64,000 bases of DNA. Source: Methanosphaera sp. ISO3-F5. GTDB lineage: Archaea > Methanobacteriota > Methanobacteria > Methanobacteriales > Methanobacteriaceae. A program made the translations under genes and the position numbers. The notes beneath the pieces were generated by a model. That model made no database searches, was not told the origin of the DNA, and was given only the letters and a program-made list of their open reading frames with translations. Positions within the stretch are counted from its first letter, which is position 1, and each line of letters starts with the position of its first letter. The stretch lies in assembly GCF_034480035.2 (NCBI RefSeq), contig NZ_CP118753.2, forward strand, positions 124,001-188,000, written 5' to 3'. This document shows positions 19,531 to 29,864 of the stretch, one piece after another.

Positions 19531-19705
19531 ATTAAATTTAATCTAAAAGCATCTGGTAAGCACTCAATAGGAGGTTTTAGTAAGAAATTTTTTCACAAAA
19601 TTAGATATACATAAGAACAAGCATACTAAAAAAAGTTTCATCCAGATAAAGAGTATTACAAAAACGAGTTCATGCCAACATTCTAATTAAAAAAAAATAA
19701 GAGTT

Positions 19706-20395
19706 TTATTCGCTTATCATTTTATAAACTACTTTTAACAAATCTAAAGTTCTATCCGTGGAATCTTGTTCAGTTATATTTTCAGGAATTTCATAAACTA
19801 ATGTAGGATAACCAGCATCAGCCAAAGGTTTGGAAACTAATTCTATGGAAGTACTTTTATATGTTTCATTAGTTGGTGTTCTAAAATAATTAAAATCTAT
19901 ACCCGAATTTTTCACACCTTCTCCTAAACGAACAGAAGCTTCATCCATTGCAGGAGTTGCAAGATAAAATCCTTCTCCATAACCTTCTTCATGTGAATGA
20001 CTAATAATTATCACATCCGCTTTTAGGCTATAAATATCGGGCAAAATATAGTTAGCAACTAAATGTTCTCCATTATATCTGCCTTTTTTAAAATCTTCTT
20101 TATCTTTAGTGACAGTTACATTATAATTAATCATTTTAACATTATTTGTAAGTGCAAACTGTTTTAATGATTCAATTTCTGGATTTATTGCTAAGGGTTC
20201 TCTAGGATGTATTCCCGTAATCATGATAATAGTTTTTTCTGAATTAAAATAATTGTATACATCTTTTGTCACATAACCTGTATCATCTGAGCCTAGTTTT
20301 TCATGCGTAATTCGTTCATTTAGTAAATAGGGTATGGTTATTACAATTAAACCTATGATGATAATAGTTATAACTGTCTTTCCAATATTTCTCAT
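19706..20395 (-). CDS. membrane-anchored M14-like zinc peptidase/deacylase
   Basis: A 229-residue protein with one N-terminal hydrophobic anchor (residues 8-25), so the rest is probably outside the cell. TGIHPREPLAI (His63, Glu66) matches the HxxE zinc motif of M14 carboxypeptidases and AstE-type deacylases. IIISHSHEEGYGEG supplies a candidate third zinc His, and LVYEIPE a candidate catalytic Glu202. The substrate could be a peptide of the pseudomurein wall, which is inference. It lies downstream of the thiolase gene on the same strand. A relative lacking these residues is encoded at 23134-24057. Confidence 0.65.
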   Translation of the reverse strand: MRNIGKTVITIIIIGLIVITIPYLLNERITHEKLGSDDTGYVTKDVYNYFNSEKTIIMITGIHPREPLAINPEIESLKQFALTNNVKMINYNVTVTKDKEDFKKGRYNGEHLVANYILPDIYSLKADVIIISHSHEEGYGEGFYLATPAMDEASVRLGEGVKNSGIDFNYFRTPTNETYKSTSIELVSKPLADAGYPTLVYEIPENITEQDSTDRTLDLLKVVYKMISE

Positions 20396-20493
20396 ATTTA
20401 AACTCCATATAATATTAGATATTATTCTTATGAAGTTAAATATTTTTGTTTAAAAAAAGTTATAATGATGGAGGTGAATTAAATATTGGACAA

Positions 20494-21678
<1,185 letters not shown>

Positions 21679-22719
21679 TTATTCCATTTTTATTTTTCCT
21701 TTAAATTTAGCATAAGTAGCATAATCTACGTAAGTTAAATTTTCTTGTATTTCTTCTAGTGTTTTAGCTTTATTTCTGACTTCTTCAATTCTATCATTTA
21801 CTGTTATGGTGAATGCATCACTTCCTGCACCTGATCCATAGGATACTGCAAATATTTTGTCTCCTGGTTTTGCTATGTCAAGGACTGATGCTAGTCCTAA
21901 TGGTGTTGCTCCGGAGTATGTATTTCCTATGTTTGGTGTTAGTAATCCTTGTTTGTATTGTTCTTCGCTGAAACCTAGTTTTCTTGCTGCTCTTATGTAG
22001 AATTTTCCATTTGGTTGGTGGAATACTGCATAGTCATAATCTTCTGCTGTTGTCCCGGTTTTTTCTAACATTCTGTTTGCAGCTCCAAGAACGTGTTTGA
22101 AGTATGCTGGTTCTCCTGTGAATCTTCCACCGTGTGATGGGTAAGTTTCACCTTCTCTTCTGTAAAAGTCAGGAGTATCTGTGGTAAAACTGCATGTTTC
22201 TTCTATATCGGCTATTGTGTTGTCTTCACCAATAATGTATGCAGCTCCTCCTGCACTTGCAGTATATTCTAATGCATCTCCTGGTGCACCTTGTGATGTG
22301 TCTGCTCCTATTGCAAGTCCGTATTTGATTATTCCTGATTTAACAAGTCCTACTGCTGCTTGAATTCCTGCAGTACCAGCTTTACAAGCAAATTCTAAAT
22401 CTGCTGCGGTTAGGTTTGGAGAAGCTCTTATAGCATCTGCAACTATTGTGGCAGTAGGTTTTACTGCATATGGATGTGATTCTGATCCAACATATATTGC
22501 TCCTATGTCTTGTGGGTCTATTTCTGCACGTTTTAATGCTCTTCTTGCTGCTTCTACTGCTATTGTAACAGTATCTTCATCTGGTCCAGGTACTGATTTT
22601 TCATTAACGACTAATCCTTTTGAAATAGAGTTTGGGTCATCTCCCCATACTTTAGCAATTTCTTCTACTTTGATTCTGTAAGAGGGAACATGTGCTCCAT
22701 ATCCAACAATTCCTGTCAT
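21679..22719 (-). CDS. hydroxymethylglutaryl-CoA synthase (archaeal)
   Basis: A 346-residue HMG-CoA synthase, the usual archaeal length. The active-site cysteine lies in [16 protein letters not shown], the histidine in [12 protein letters not shown], and [12 protein letters not shown] is conserved. ATG at 22719 follows AAAGGTGATAAA; an in-frame start at 22764 would add 15 residues not seen in the family. It produces HMG-CoA for archaeal isoprenoid lipids, in an operon with thiolase. Confidence 0.94.
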   Translation of the reverse strand: MTGIVGYGAHVPSYRIKVEEIAKVWGDDPNSISKGLVVNEKSVPGPDEDTVTIAVEAARRALKRAEIDPQDIGAIYVGSESHPYAVKPTATIVADAIRASPNLTAADLEFACKAGTAGIQAAVGLVKSGIIKYGLAIGADTSQGAPGDALEYTASAGGAAYIIGEDNTIADIEETCSFTTDTPDFYRREGETYPSHGGRFTGEPAYFKHVLGAANRMLEKTGTTAEDYDYAVFHQPNGKFYIRAARKLGFSEEQYKQGLLTPNIGNTYSGATPLGLASVLDIAKPGDKIFAVSYGSGAGSDAFTITVNDRIEEVRNKAKTLEEIQENLTYVDYATYAKFKGKIKME

Positions 22720-23133
22720 TTTATCACCTTTGGTGTAAATTTTTTTTGGTTCTTTTTTCTGCAAAAAGCAGAGATTATTTTTGTATCGTTTTATTTTTTA
22801 TAGATTTAAAATATTTCTATAGTCTATATTAATTAAAGTTTAGTTTAAACAACTTAATATATTTATTTTTAATATTTTTTTTTATTGGCTAATTTTGTTT
22901 TTTTTTTATGTCAATGTTTAAATTATTATTTTTGTTTTAAGGTTATTATTTGGTGTTATTTTAATTGAATCTGTTTTTTTATTCTTTTTTTTATTATATT
23001 GCTTCCGGGGGGTTATTTTTGATTTTTTAGTTAAACATTAATTTCTTATTTATTGAGATACATATTAATTATTATATTGGTTAATATCTTAGGAGTTTAT
23101 TTTATAAGAAATTTTAAATTAGGAGGTTAGATT
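22720..23133. other. non-coding AT-rich divergent promoter region
   Basis: About 410 bp between the divergent HMG-CoA synthase and M14-like genes. It is T-rich on the plus strand with no open frame of note. An isolated GC-rich patch, CTTCCGGGGGGTTA, lies near 23002. AGGAGG before 23134 is the ribosome-binding site of the next gene. Confidence 0.6.
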
Positions 23134-24057
23134 ATGTATGATGATTCGGGTAAGGTCCCAATTGGTTCTTCTAAATTGGTTATAGTTCTTATAATGGCTG
23201 TTATTGTGGTTATGGGTCTAACTATTGTGTTAAATGGTGGTTTTTCAACACCTGATCCTGAAGAACCAGAAAATGTGACAAATAATACTTCTGATGTTCC
23301 GGATGTACAATATAAAATGGTGGGTCAAAATTCTTATGGTACAGTGACTAAAATTTCTGGTTTTGGTAATCCTTCTTCGGATATTAAGGTAGCATTGATT
23401 TTGGGTGTTGATGCAAAACAAAAATCTGCAAATGCTATTGTTCCAACATTACAAAATGATGATACATTCAAATATTGTTATGATGTATATATAGTTAATG
23501 CTTCATATTCTTCAAGTAATGAGGGTGAAGAAAATAATGAAAATAATCTAACGGTAAATGAAATGTCTGAAAGTTTAGCATCAGAATTTGCTGTCCAAGA
23601 TATTATAAAAAATGGTTATAATTTTACAGCAGATATTCATAGTACTAATGATTCAAATTCATATGTATTTGTTCCATCCAATGATACTTATACTTCTAAA
23701 ATGGTTGTAGATTATATTTCAAATAATACTGGGGTAGGCATGTATACTCCTGATAGTCATTCATATACAGAATCAGTTTCAGAAAAAATCATAAATAATA
23801 ATATTCCGTCAATCGTATATGTAACTAAAGAATACTATGTTGATGGGGTGTCAAATGAAATAAATAGTATACTCCTTGCTATAGATAATTTTGATTTTAT
23901 AAACTTATTTAATTCTAATAGTACGGATAGTAATGATACGTATACTAGTACTAATAGTTCTAATAGTTCTGTAACAAGTTCTGTAGATTCAGAAAATGGA
24001 GAATATGGAAAAACTATTGTTGTTTCTAATTCTTCTGGAAATAGGGAAGTTAATTAA
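23134..24057 (+). CDS. membrane-anchored M14-like paralogue lacking catalytic residues
   Basis: A 307-residue protein with one anchor (residues 14-33), an exposed domain and a Ser/Asn/Thr-rich tail from about residue 255. The fold order matches the 19706-20395 protein: a strand VALILGVDAKQ replaces the HPRE zinc motif, YNFTADIHSTNDSN aligns with the second zinc His region, and SIVYVTKEYY aligns with the catalytic LVYEIPE segment. So the HxxE pair and probably the catalytic Glu are gone. It is likely a binding or structural wall-associated protein. The relationship is my reading of weak similarity. Confidence 0.6.
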   Translation: MYDDSGKVPIGSSKLVIVLIMAVIVVMGLTIVLNGGFSTPDPEEPENVTNNTSDVPDVQYKMVGQNSYGTVTKISGFGNPSSDIKVALILGVDAKQKSANAIVPTLQNDDTFKYCYDVYIVNASYSSSNEGEENNENNLTVNEMSESLASEFAVQDIIKNGYNFTADIHSTNDSNSYVFVPSNDTYTSKMVVDYISNNTGVGMYTPDSHSYTESVSEKIINNNIPSIVYVTKEYYVDGVSNEINSILLAIDNFDFINLFNSNSTDSNDTYTSTNSSNSSVTSSVDSENGEYGKTIVVSNSSGNREVN

Positions 24058-24123
24058 TTTTATCAGGATTTTCCTGTAATTTCTTTTTTTTGATTTTTTT
24101 TTTAATTTTAATATATTATTAAA

Positions 24124-24158
24124 AACATTTATATGTACATATGAACATATTATCATAT
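24124..24158 (+). promoter_or_regulatory. candidate metalloregulator operator over the P-type ATPase promoter
   Basis: The perfect 12-bp palindrome ATATGTACATAT (24131-24142) overlaps the TATA-like ATTTATATG. Next to it, ATATGA (24139-24144) and TCATAT (24153-24158) form a second inverted repeat. ATATGAACA-type half-sites are typical of ArsR/SmtB regulators, which would suit a metal exporter. No ArsR-type gene is adjacent. Confidence 0.45.
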
Positions 24159-24226
24159 AACAATTATTATTAACATATCAAATTTAAAATAATACTCAAA
24201 TTATTCAAAATAATAAAGATGGTAAA

Positions 24227-26908
24227 ATGGAAAACAACACTAAAAAAACGCACATGCCAAAATGTCATGATGAAAACTGCACTAATCCAGAACATTATGA
24301 TTTCATTTGTCTAGATCCCGACTGTCATGACGATCATTGTGAATTAGAAGAACATTATAATAAAAAAATGCTTCAAAAACTACATAAATTAGAAAATACT
24401 GAAGAACACAATGAATGTTATGATTCAGATTGTCAAGAAGCAATCTGCAAAGATCCCGGACATTATAATTACATATGTATGGATCCAGAATGTCCTGATG
24501 ATCATTGTGAAATTATGGAACATTATGATAAACAATTACTCAAAAACTATCAAGAATCAACAGATTATTCTCAATATGACCACAGGGAAAAAATAGATTT
24601 TGACGAAGATGTGGATATTAAAATATGTAGCTGTGATGATTGTGCAGATGAAAAACATTCTCATGGTTCAGAACATTCTCATGAGGGGGATTCTTGTACT
24701 TGTGGAGGACATGATCATTCTCATGAATCTGATCATTCTCATGATTTAGAACATTCTCATGAGGGGGATTCTTGTACTTGTGGAGGACATGATCATTCTC
24801 ATGAATCTGATCATTCTCATGGTTCAGAACATTCTCATGAGGGGGATTCTTGTACTTGTGGAGGACATGATCATTCTCATGATTCAGAACATTCTCATAA
24901 TGAACATTCTTGTGGATGTGATGATGATTGTTGTGATGATGATATAAAAATATGTAACTGTGATGATTGTTCTGATGACGATGATGATGAAGAACCAGTA
25001 ATAGCTGAAGGAAAACCATTATTAGCAAACAGATCAATTCAAATCATAGTATCAAGTGGAATACTATTTGTACTAGGACACATATTAGAATATTTAAATA
25101 TTATGAACGGAATGCTCGCAACACCAGTATTCATGTTAGGTGCTATAATAGCTGGTTACGAAATAGCATTAATGGGATGGAAAGCAATAACCAAAAGGCA
25201 CACAATTAGTCCTGCAGTTTTAATGACAGTAGCATGTATAGCTTCATTTATAATAGGACATCCAGAAGAAGGAGCTGCAATCACATTTTTATATTATATA
25301 GCAGAATTTTTAGAAGATTATGCTGAGCTAAGAGCACAAAACTCTATAAAATCCCTGGTCGAAATAGCTCCTGAAACAGCAAGAGTAAAAAGAGGGTCCG
25401 ATGAAGAAATTATTAAAGTAGATGATGTGGAAGTAGGTGAAACAGTAATCGTTAAACCTGGAGATAAAATACCTTTAGATGGTAAAGTAAGTTCAGGTAT
25501 ATCTTCAATTAACCAGGCATCAATTACAGGAGAAAGTGTTCCAGTAACGAAAAATGTTGGTGATAAAGTATATTCTGGAACAGTTAATGAGGATGGATAT
25601 CTTGAAATAGAAGTAACTAAAAAATCAAAGGATAGTGTTATTTCAAAAATAGTTACATTAGTAAAACGTTCACAATTAAACAGATCTACAACTGAAACTC
25701 TTGTAGAAAAAATAGCAAAATATTACACACCTGCTATGGTGGTAATTACATTATGTGTAGCATTTATTCCACCAATAATATTGGGAGGAGATATGACAGT
25801 ATTCAAAGAATGGATTTACAGAGCATTATCAATTATGGTAATTTCATGTCCATGTGCATTTTTAATATCCACTCCTATAGGTATGGTATCATCAATCACA
25901 TCTGCAACCAGACAAGGAGTAATAATTAAAGGAAGTACTCACGTAGAAGAAATGAGAAATATCAAGGCAGTAATATTCGATAAAACAGGAACATTAACTG
26001 AGGGTAAATTAGAAGTTGTTGATATAAAAGTATTAGATGAGCATTATAATAAAGAAGAATTAGTACAAATAGCAGCTTCATTAGAAAACAAATCAACTCA
26101 TCCAATCGGATTAGCAATAGTAAATTATGCACAAAAGAATAACATAAAATTACTAAACATATCTCAATTCAAAAACGTTCCAGGTAAAGGTATTGTAGGT
26201 AAATTTGGTGACTATGAGTATTATGCAGCAAATGAAGCCTTGATTGAAGGAAGTAAATTTGAAATTGATCACTCTAAAGTAGTTGAACACTCTTCCAATG
26301 GAGAAACAATAATATTTGTAGGAAATCAACATGATCTCATGGGTATTATCTCTGTCAAAGATAAAATTAGGGATGAATCCAAAGAAGTAATTTCCACTTT
26401 AAATAATGTTGGTATAAAAACAATAATGTTAACTGGGGATAATAAAGAATCTGCACGTAGTGTTGCAAATCAAATAGGAGTACAATATGTCTATGCTAAC
26501 TTAATGCCGGAAGATAAACTAAACATATTGGATATTATAAGAAATAAATTTGGTGATGTGGCAATGGTGGGTGATGGAATTAATGATGCACCCGCATTAG
26601 CCCGGGCAAATGTAGGTATAGCTATGGGTGCTGTTGGATCAGATGTGGCAATTGAAACAGCTGATGTAGCTTTAATGCAAGATGATTTAACTAAATTGCC
26701 TTACTTGTTTAGGTTAAGTAGAAAAACTATGGGAATTATTAAGCAGAATATTATAGTATCAATTTCCGTTAAATTTTTATTTGTAATACTTGCAATATTA
26801 GGTTTAATTACTTTAATGATGGCAGTAGGTATTGGTGATTTAGGATTAACTTTGTTAGTTATATTTAATTCATTTAGGATAGGATTTGTAAAAGATTCCC
26901 TATTTTAA
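24227..26908 (+). CDS. heavy-metal P1B-type ATPase with large His/Cys-rich N-terminus
   Basis: An 893-residue metal-exporting ATPase. The core (from about residue 265) has TGESVPVTK, the metal-binding CPC in SCPCAFLISTP, phosphorylation site DKTGTLTEG, the STHPIG motif and GDGINDAPALARANVGIAMG. The Zn/Cd/Pb class is likely from the CPC motif and His-rich domain. The first 255 or so residues are unusual: two copies of a Cys/His unit (CHDDHCELEEHY and CPDDHCEIMEHY), then CSCDDC, three His-rich repeats, CDDDCC and CNCDDC. No classical HMA ferredoxin-like domain is seen. It is probably a metal sensor or buffer appended to the pump. Confidence 0.92.
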   Translation: MENNTKKTHMPKCHDENCTNPEHYDFICLDPDCHDDHCELEEHYNKKMLQKLHKLENTEEHNECYDSDCQEAICKDPGHYNYICMDPECPDDHCEIMEHYDKQLLKNYQESTDYSQYDHREKIDFDEDVDIKICSCDDCADEKHSHGSEHSHEGDSCTCGGHDHSHESDHSHDLEHSHEGDSCTCGGHDHSHESDHSHGSEHSHEGDSCTCGGHDHSHDSEHSHNEHSCGCDDDCCDDDIKICNCDDCSDDDDDEEPVIAEGKPLLANRSIQIIVSSGILFVLGHILEYLNIMNGMLATPVFMLGAIIAGYEIALMGWKAITKRHTISPAVLMTVACIASFIIGHPEEGAAITFLYYIAEFLEDYAELRAQNSIKSLVEIAPETARVKRGSDEEIIKVDDVEVGETVIVKPGDKIPLDGKVSSGISSINQASITGESVPVTKNVGDKVYSGTVNEDGYLEIEVTKKSKDSVISKIVTLVKRSQLNRSTTETLVEKIAKYYTPAMVVITLCVAFIPPIILGGDMTVFKEWIYRALSIMVISCPCAFLISTPIGMVSSITSATRQGVIIKGSTHVEEMRNIKAVIFDKTGTLTEGKLEVVDIKVLDEHYNKEELVQIAASLENKSTHPIGLAIVNYAQKNNIKLLNISQFKNVPGKGIVGKFGDYEYYAANEALIEGSKFEIDHSKVVEHSSNGETIIFVGNQHDLMGIISVKDKIRDESKEVISTLNNVGIKTIMLTGDNKESARSVANQIGVQYVYANLMPEDKLNILDIIRNKFGDVAMVGDGINDAPALARANVGIAMGAVGSDVAIETADVALMQDDLTKLPYLFRLSRKTMGIIKQNIIVSISVKFLFVILAILGLITLMMAVGIGDLGLTLLVIFNSFRIGFVKDSLF
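24671..24890 (+). repeat. 78-bp in-frame tandem repeat in the P-type ATPase gene
   Basis: A 78-bp (26-codon) unit begins at 24671, 24749 and 24827, the last copy partial. Each copy encodes EHSHEGDSCTCGGHDHSH plus a variable HSH tail. Copies are nearly identical at DNA level, so the number of metal-binding units can probably change by recombination or slippage. Confidence 0.9.
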
Positions 26909-27144
26909 ACATTTTTTTTATTTCTAAAGTTTTTATTATTATTTTTTTTATTATATTATTTTTTTAGACATATCTTAATTTTTTTTTATATTTTTAATCT
27001 TTTTGTTTCTTATTTTCTTATTTTAAAGGAGATAAAAAATAATATATTCTATTATTATCACTCACTTTATCTATACTTTGGTTTAATAACAATATATTTA
27101 AATATTATTATTTTAAAACTATATATTATATTGGAGGTGAATAT

Positions 27145-27354
27145 ATGTCAGAGTTACCTGTAGCTCCTTTCGGAAGATTATTGAAAAAATCAGGTGCAAC
27201 TAGAGTAAGTGAGGATGCTAAAATAGAATTAACAAATGCTTTAGAAGAAATAGCTATGGATATTGCAGAAAATGCAGTTATATTAGCAAAACACGCTGGA
27301 AGAAAAACAGTTAAAGCATCAGATATCCAATTAGCACTTGAAGATTATAAATAA
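27145..27354 (+). CDS. archaeal histone (HMf/HMt type)
   Basis: A 69-residue single histone fold that packages DNA as dimers and longer multimers. It starts [20 protein letters not shown] and ends [18 protein letters not shown], with RVS, K and T residues at the DNA-contact positions. There are no tails. Start ATG follows GGAGGTG. It is monocistronic in a T-rich intergenic setting; an AATATATTTAAATA TATA-like element lies at about 27090. Confidence 0.96.
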   Translation: MSELPVAPFGRLLKKSGATRVSEDAKIELTNALEEIAMDIAENAVILAKHAGRKTVKASDIQLALEDYK

Positions 27355-27497
27355 TTATTTTCATAAAAATTTATTTATTTTTATTTTTTTATTTTTTTAT
27401 CTATTTCTATTAAATATTTTTCCAGTAATTTTTTATCCAAAAAGTTTATATATTATTAAATGTAAACATTATATTGCTAACATCTTATTTTGTTAAT

Positions 27498-27568
27498 GCC
27501 AAGATGACCGAGAGGCTAGGTGTGTGGCTGCAGACCATATCACAGGGGTTCAAATCCCTTTCTTGGCT
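27498..27568 (+). tRNA. tRNA-Cys (GCA)
   Basis: The acceptor stem GCCAAGA (27498-27504) pairs with TCTTGGC (27561-27567). The T arm reads AGGGGTTCAAATCCCTT and the anticodon loop has GCA. The next base, T at 27568, gives the U73 discriminator expected for cysteine tRNA. CCA is not encoded and no intron is seen. A TATA box (AGTTTATATA) lies about 55 bp upstream. It sits 100 bp before cysS. Confidence 0.93.
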
Positions 27569-27667
27569 TTTTAATTAATATCTTATTTTAGAATAACTTA
27601 TTTATCAGTTTTTACAAAAATATTAACATATTTCTAATAGTACTATCTAATTATAAAGGGGAACTTC

Positions 27668-29044
27668 ATGATTAAAGTATATAATACAATGACTAGAGAA
27701 AAAGAAGAATTGAAAGTAGTAAATAACAAACTCAAACTGTTTGTATGTGGACCTACAGTTTATGATTATTCTCATATAGGGCATGCAAGAACATATATTT
27801 CTTTTGATGTTATAGTAAGATACCTAAAACATAAAGGAATTTCAGTATTCTATTTACAGAATATCACAGACATAGATGATAAAATAATTAACAGGGCTAA
27901 AGAAAATGGTGAAGATCCATTAGAATTATCACATAGATTCGAAAAAGAATACCTTGAAGATATGGCCTTATTAAATGTAAATAATGTAAACTTCTATGCT
28001 AGGGCAACAGAACACATGGATGAAATTATTAAACAAATTGAAGATTTAATAAACAAAGGATATGCTTATGATACCGAAACCGGAGTCTATTTTGATGTTT
28101 CTAAATTTGAAGACTTTGGGAAGTTATCTAATCGTAACTTAGATGATTTACAAAATACAAGGATAGAAGTAGATACTACAAAAAAAGATGCTAAAGATTT
28201 CGCGTTATGGAAAAAACAGGATGAAAAACCATATTGGGATTCTCCTTGGGGAAATGGACGTCCGGGTTGGCATATAGAAGATACAGCAATAACTGAAAGT
28301 TATTTTGGTCCTCAATATAATATTCATGGTGGAGGTTTAGATTTAATATTTCCGCATCATGATGCAGAAATTGCACAAATGGAAGCAGCCAGTGGAAAAG
28401 AACCATTAGTAGAATATTGGATGCATACTGGATTCTTAAATGTGCGTGGAGAAAAAATGAGTAAATCATTAGGTAATTTCATTACTATAAAAGAATTATT
28501 AAAAGATTATTCACCTGAAGTTTACAGATTCTTTGTTTTATCTACTCATTATAGAAGTCCAATAGATTTTAGTGATGATATTTTAAAACAAGCAGAAAAC
28601 AGTTTAAAACGTATACAAAATACTGGAAATAATCTTTTAGAAAGAGCTAATTCAGAAGATCTTCCTGAATCTGACTTGTCTGATATTTTATCAGAGTTAT
28701 CTACATTTAAAAAAGAATTCTTTGATGCTATGGATAATGATTTTAATACACCTATTGCATTATCTAGCTTATTTGAATTTACTCATAAAATCAATAAAGC
28801 TCTAAATGATAATAGTATATCTAAAGACTCCTTGGATTTAATTGTTAATAGTTTAAGAATCATCGAGGAAATTTTAGGATTTTCAATAATTCAAGAGGAT
28901 AATCTTGGTTCTGACCTATCTGATGATTTATTGGACATAATTACAGAAGTAAGACAAGATTTAAGAGCTAAAAAAGATTGGGATTCTGCTGATAAAATAA
29001 GAGATAAACTTGCAGAATTAGATATATCTTTAGAAGATAAATAA
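27668..29044 (+). CDS. cysS: cysteinyl-tRNA synthetase
   Basis: A 458-residue class I synthetase charging tRNA-Cys. It has the family start KLFVCGPTVYDYSHIGHART with the HIGH motif, zinc-binding residues including Cys28, WHIEDTA, HGGGLDLIFPHHDAEIAQ and the KMSKS loop in GEKMSKSLGNF. Its substrate tRNA is encoded immediately upstream on the same strand. Several methanogens lack this enzyme and use SepRS/SepCysS instead, so its presence here is informative. Confidence 0.96.
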   Translation: MIKVYNTMTREKEELKVVNNKLKLFVCGPTVYDYSHIGHARTYISFDVIVRYLKHKGISVFYLQNITDIDDKIINRAKENGEDPLELSHRFEKEYLEDMALLNVNNVNFYARATEHMDEIIKQIEDLINKGYAYDTETGVYFDVSKFEDFGKLSNRNLDDLQNTRIEVDTTKKDAKDFALWKKQDEKPYWDSPWGNGRPGWHIEDTAITESYFGPQYNIHGGGLDLIFPHHDAEIAQMEAASGKEPLVEYWMHTGFLNVRGEKMSKSLGNFITIKELLKDYSPEVYRFFVLSTHYRSPIDFSDDILKQAENSLKRIQNTGNNLLERANSEDLPESDLSDILSELSTFKKEFFDAMDNDFNTPIALSSLFEFTHKINKALNDNSISKDSLDLIVNSLRIIEEILGFSIIQEDNLGSDLSDDLLDIITEVRQDLRAKKDWDSADKIRDKLAELDISLEDK

Positions 29045-29248
29045 TCTTCATTGTTCTATTTTTTTATTTTTAAACTTTTATCTAACTTTTTTTATTTTTT
29101 TTTACTTCAAAGCATTAATAATTAACAGTGTTATTTATATGGTATTATCAATACAATATAATTATAAAGTAATATTTATGAAATCAATTAATAAAAATTT
29201 GTACTTGAAGAATGATGAATAAATAAATTTTATAATAGGTGTATTGTT

Positions 29249-29857
29249 TTGATAAAATTGAATAGACGTGAAATGAATCAAAAATCCGAAGAAGATCTTG
29301 CTCATAAAGTACTAAAAGATATAAAAGCACCTTCGGATTTGGGATTGTTGCGATGTGTACAATGTGGATTATGTACTTCTACATGTCCGGCATCAAGACA
29401 TTCCGATTATGATTCAAGAGAAATTATCAAAAGAGTTTTAGACAATGATGAATCAATAATTGAAGATGATATTATTTGGAATTGTTTCTATTGTTACACA
29501 TGTCAAAGTGTATGTCCCGTTGGTAATAGCGTATGTGAAGTAAATCAAATTCTTCGTGAAATGGCAATACAAGAAGACGTAGGTAAAAAGAAAATAGAAT
29601 CTTTCATGAGTTTTGCAGACAGTTATCTTGCAGAAGGATTGGGAATGATTCCTGAAGAATATCATGGACAATTAAAAATAGACTATGGAAAACATTGGGA
29701 AAATCTTCAAGAACAACTTCAAGACGTCAGGGAGGAATTAGGTTTAGAAAGTATGTTTTTATATCCCGATGCAAAAAAATCAGTAGATAAAACATTAGAA
29801 GCTATTGGATTTAAGAAACGTGTAGAACAAATAAAAGATGTAAGAAATAGAAAATAG
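29249..29857 (+). CDS. hdrC: heterodisulfide reductase subunit C
   Basis: A 202-residue iron-sulfur subunit with two ferredoxin-type [4Fe-4S] motifs, CVQCGLCTSTCP and CFYCYTCQSVCP. It passes electrons from HdrA to the HdrB active site, where CoM-S-S-CoB is reduced. The TTG at 29249 lies about 7 bp after AGGTG and is taken as the start; an internal ATG at 29273 (MNQKSEED) is possible. It is first in an hdrC-hdrB-hdrA operon. Confidence 0.9.
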   Translation: MIKLNRREMNQKSEEDLAHKVLKDIKAPSDLGLLRCVQCGLCTSTCPASRHSDYDSREIIKRVLDNDESIIEDDIIWNCFYCYTCQSVCPVGNSVCEVNQILREMAIQEDVGKKKIESFMSFADSYLAEGLGMIPEEYHGQLKIDYGKHWENLQEQLQDVREELGLESMFLYPDAKKSVDKTLEAIGFKKRVEQIKDVRNRK

Positions 29858-29864
29858 GGGTATA

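Noticed and set aside
19560-19705. Possible gene remnant between the tnpB relic and the M14-like gene
   Set aside because: Short frames exist on the plus strand but none matches a family I recognise, so no call is made.
24671-24890. Tandem repeats considered as a CRISPR-like array
   Set aside because: The repeats are contiguous, in frame, and encode His/Cys-rich protein; there are no unique spacers.
24618-25037. Minus-strand frame rich in His and Asn, opposite the P-type ATPase N-terminus
   Set aside because: It mirrors the in-frame His repeats of the real gene and has no ribosome-binding site.
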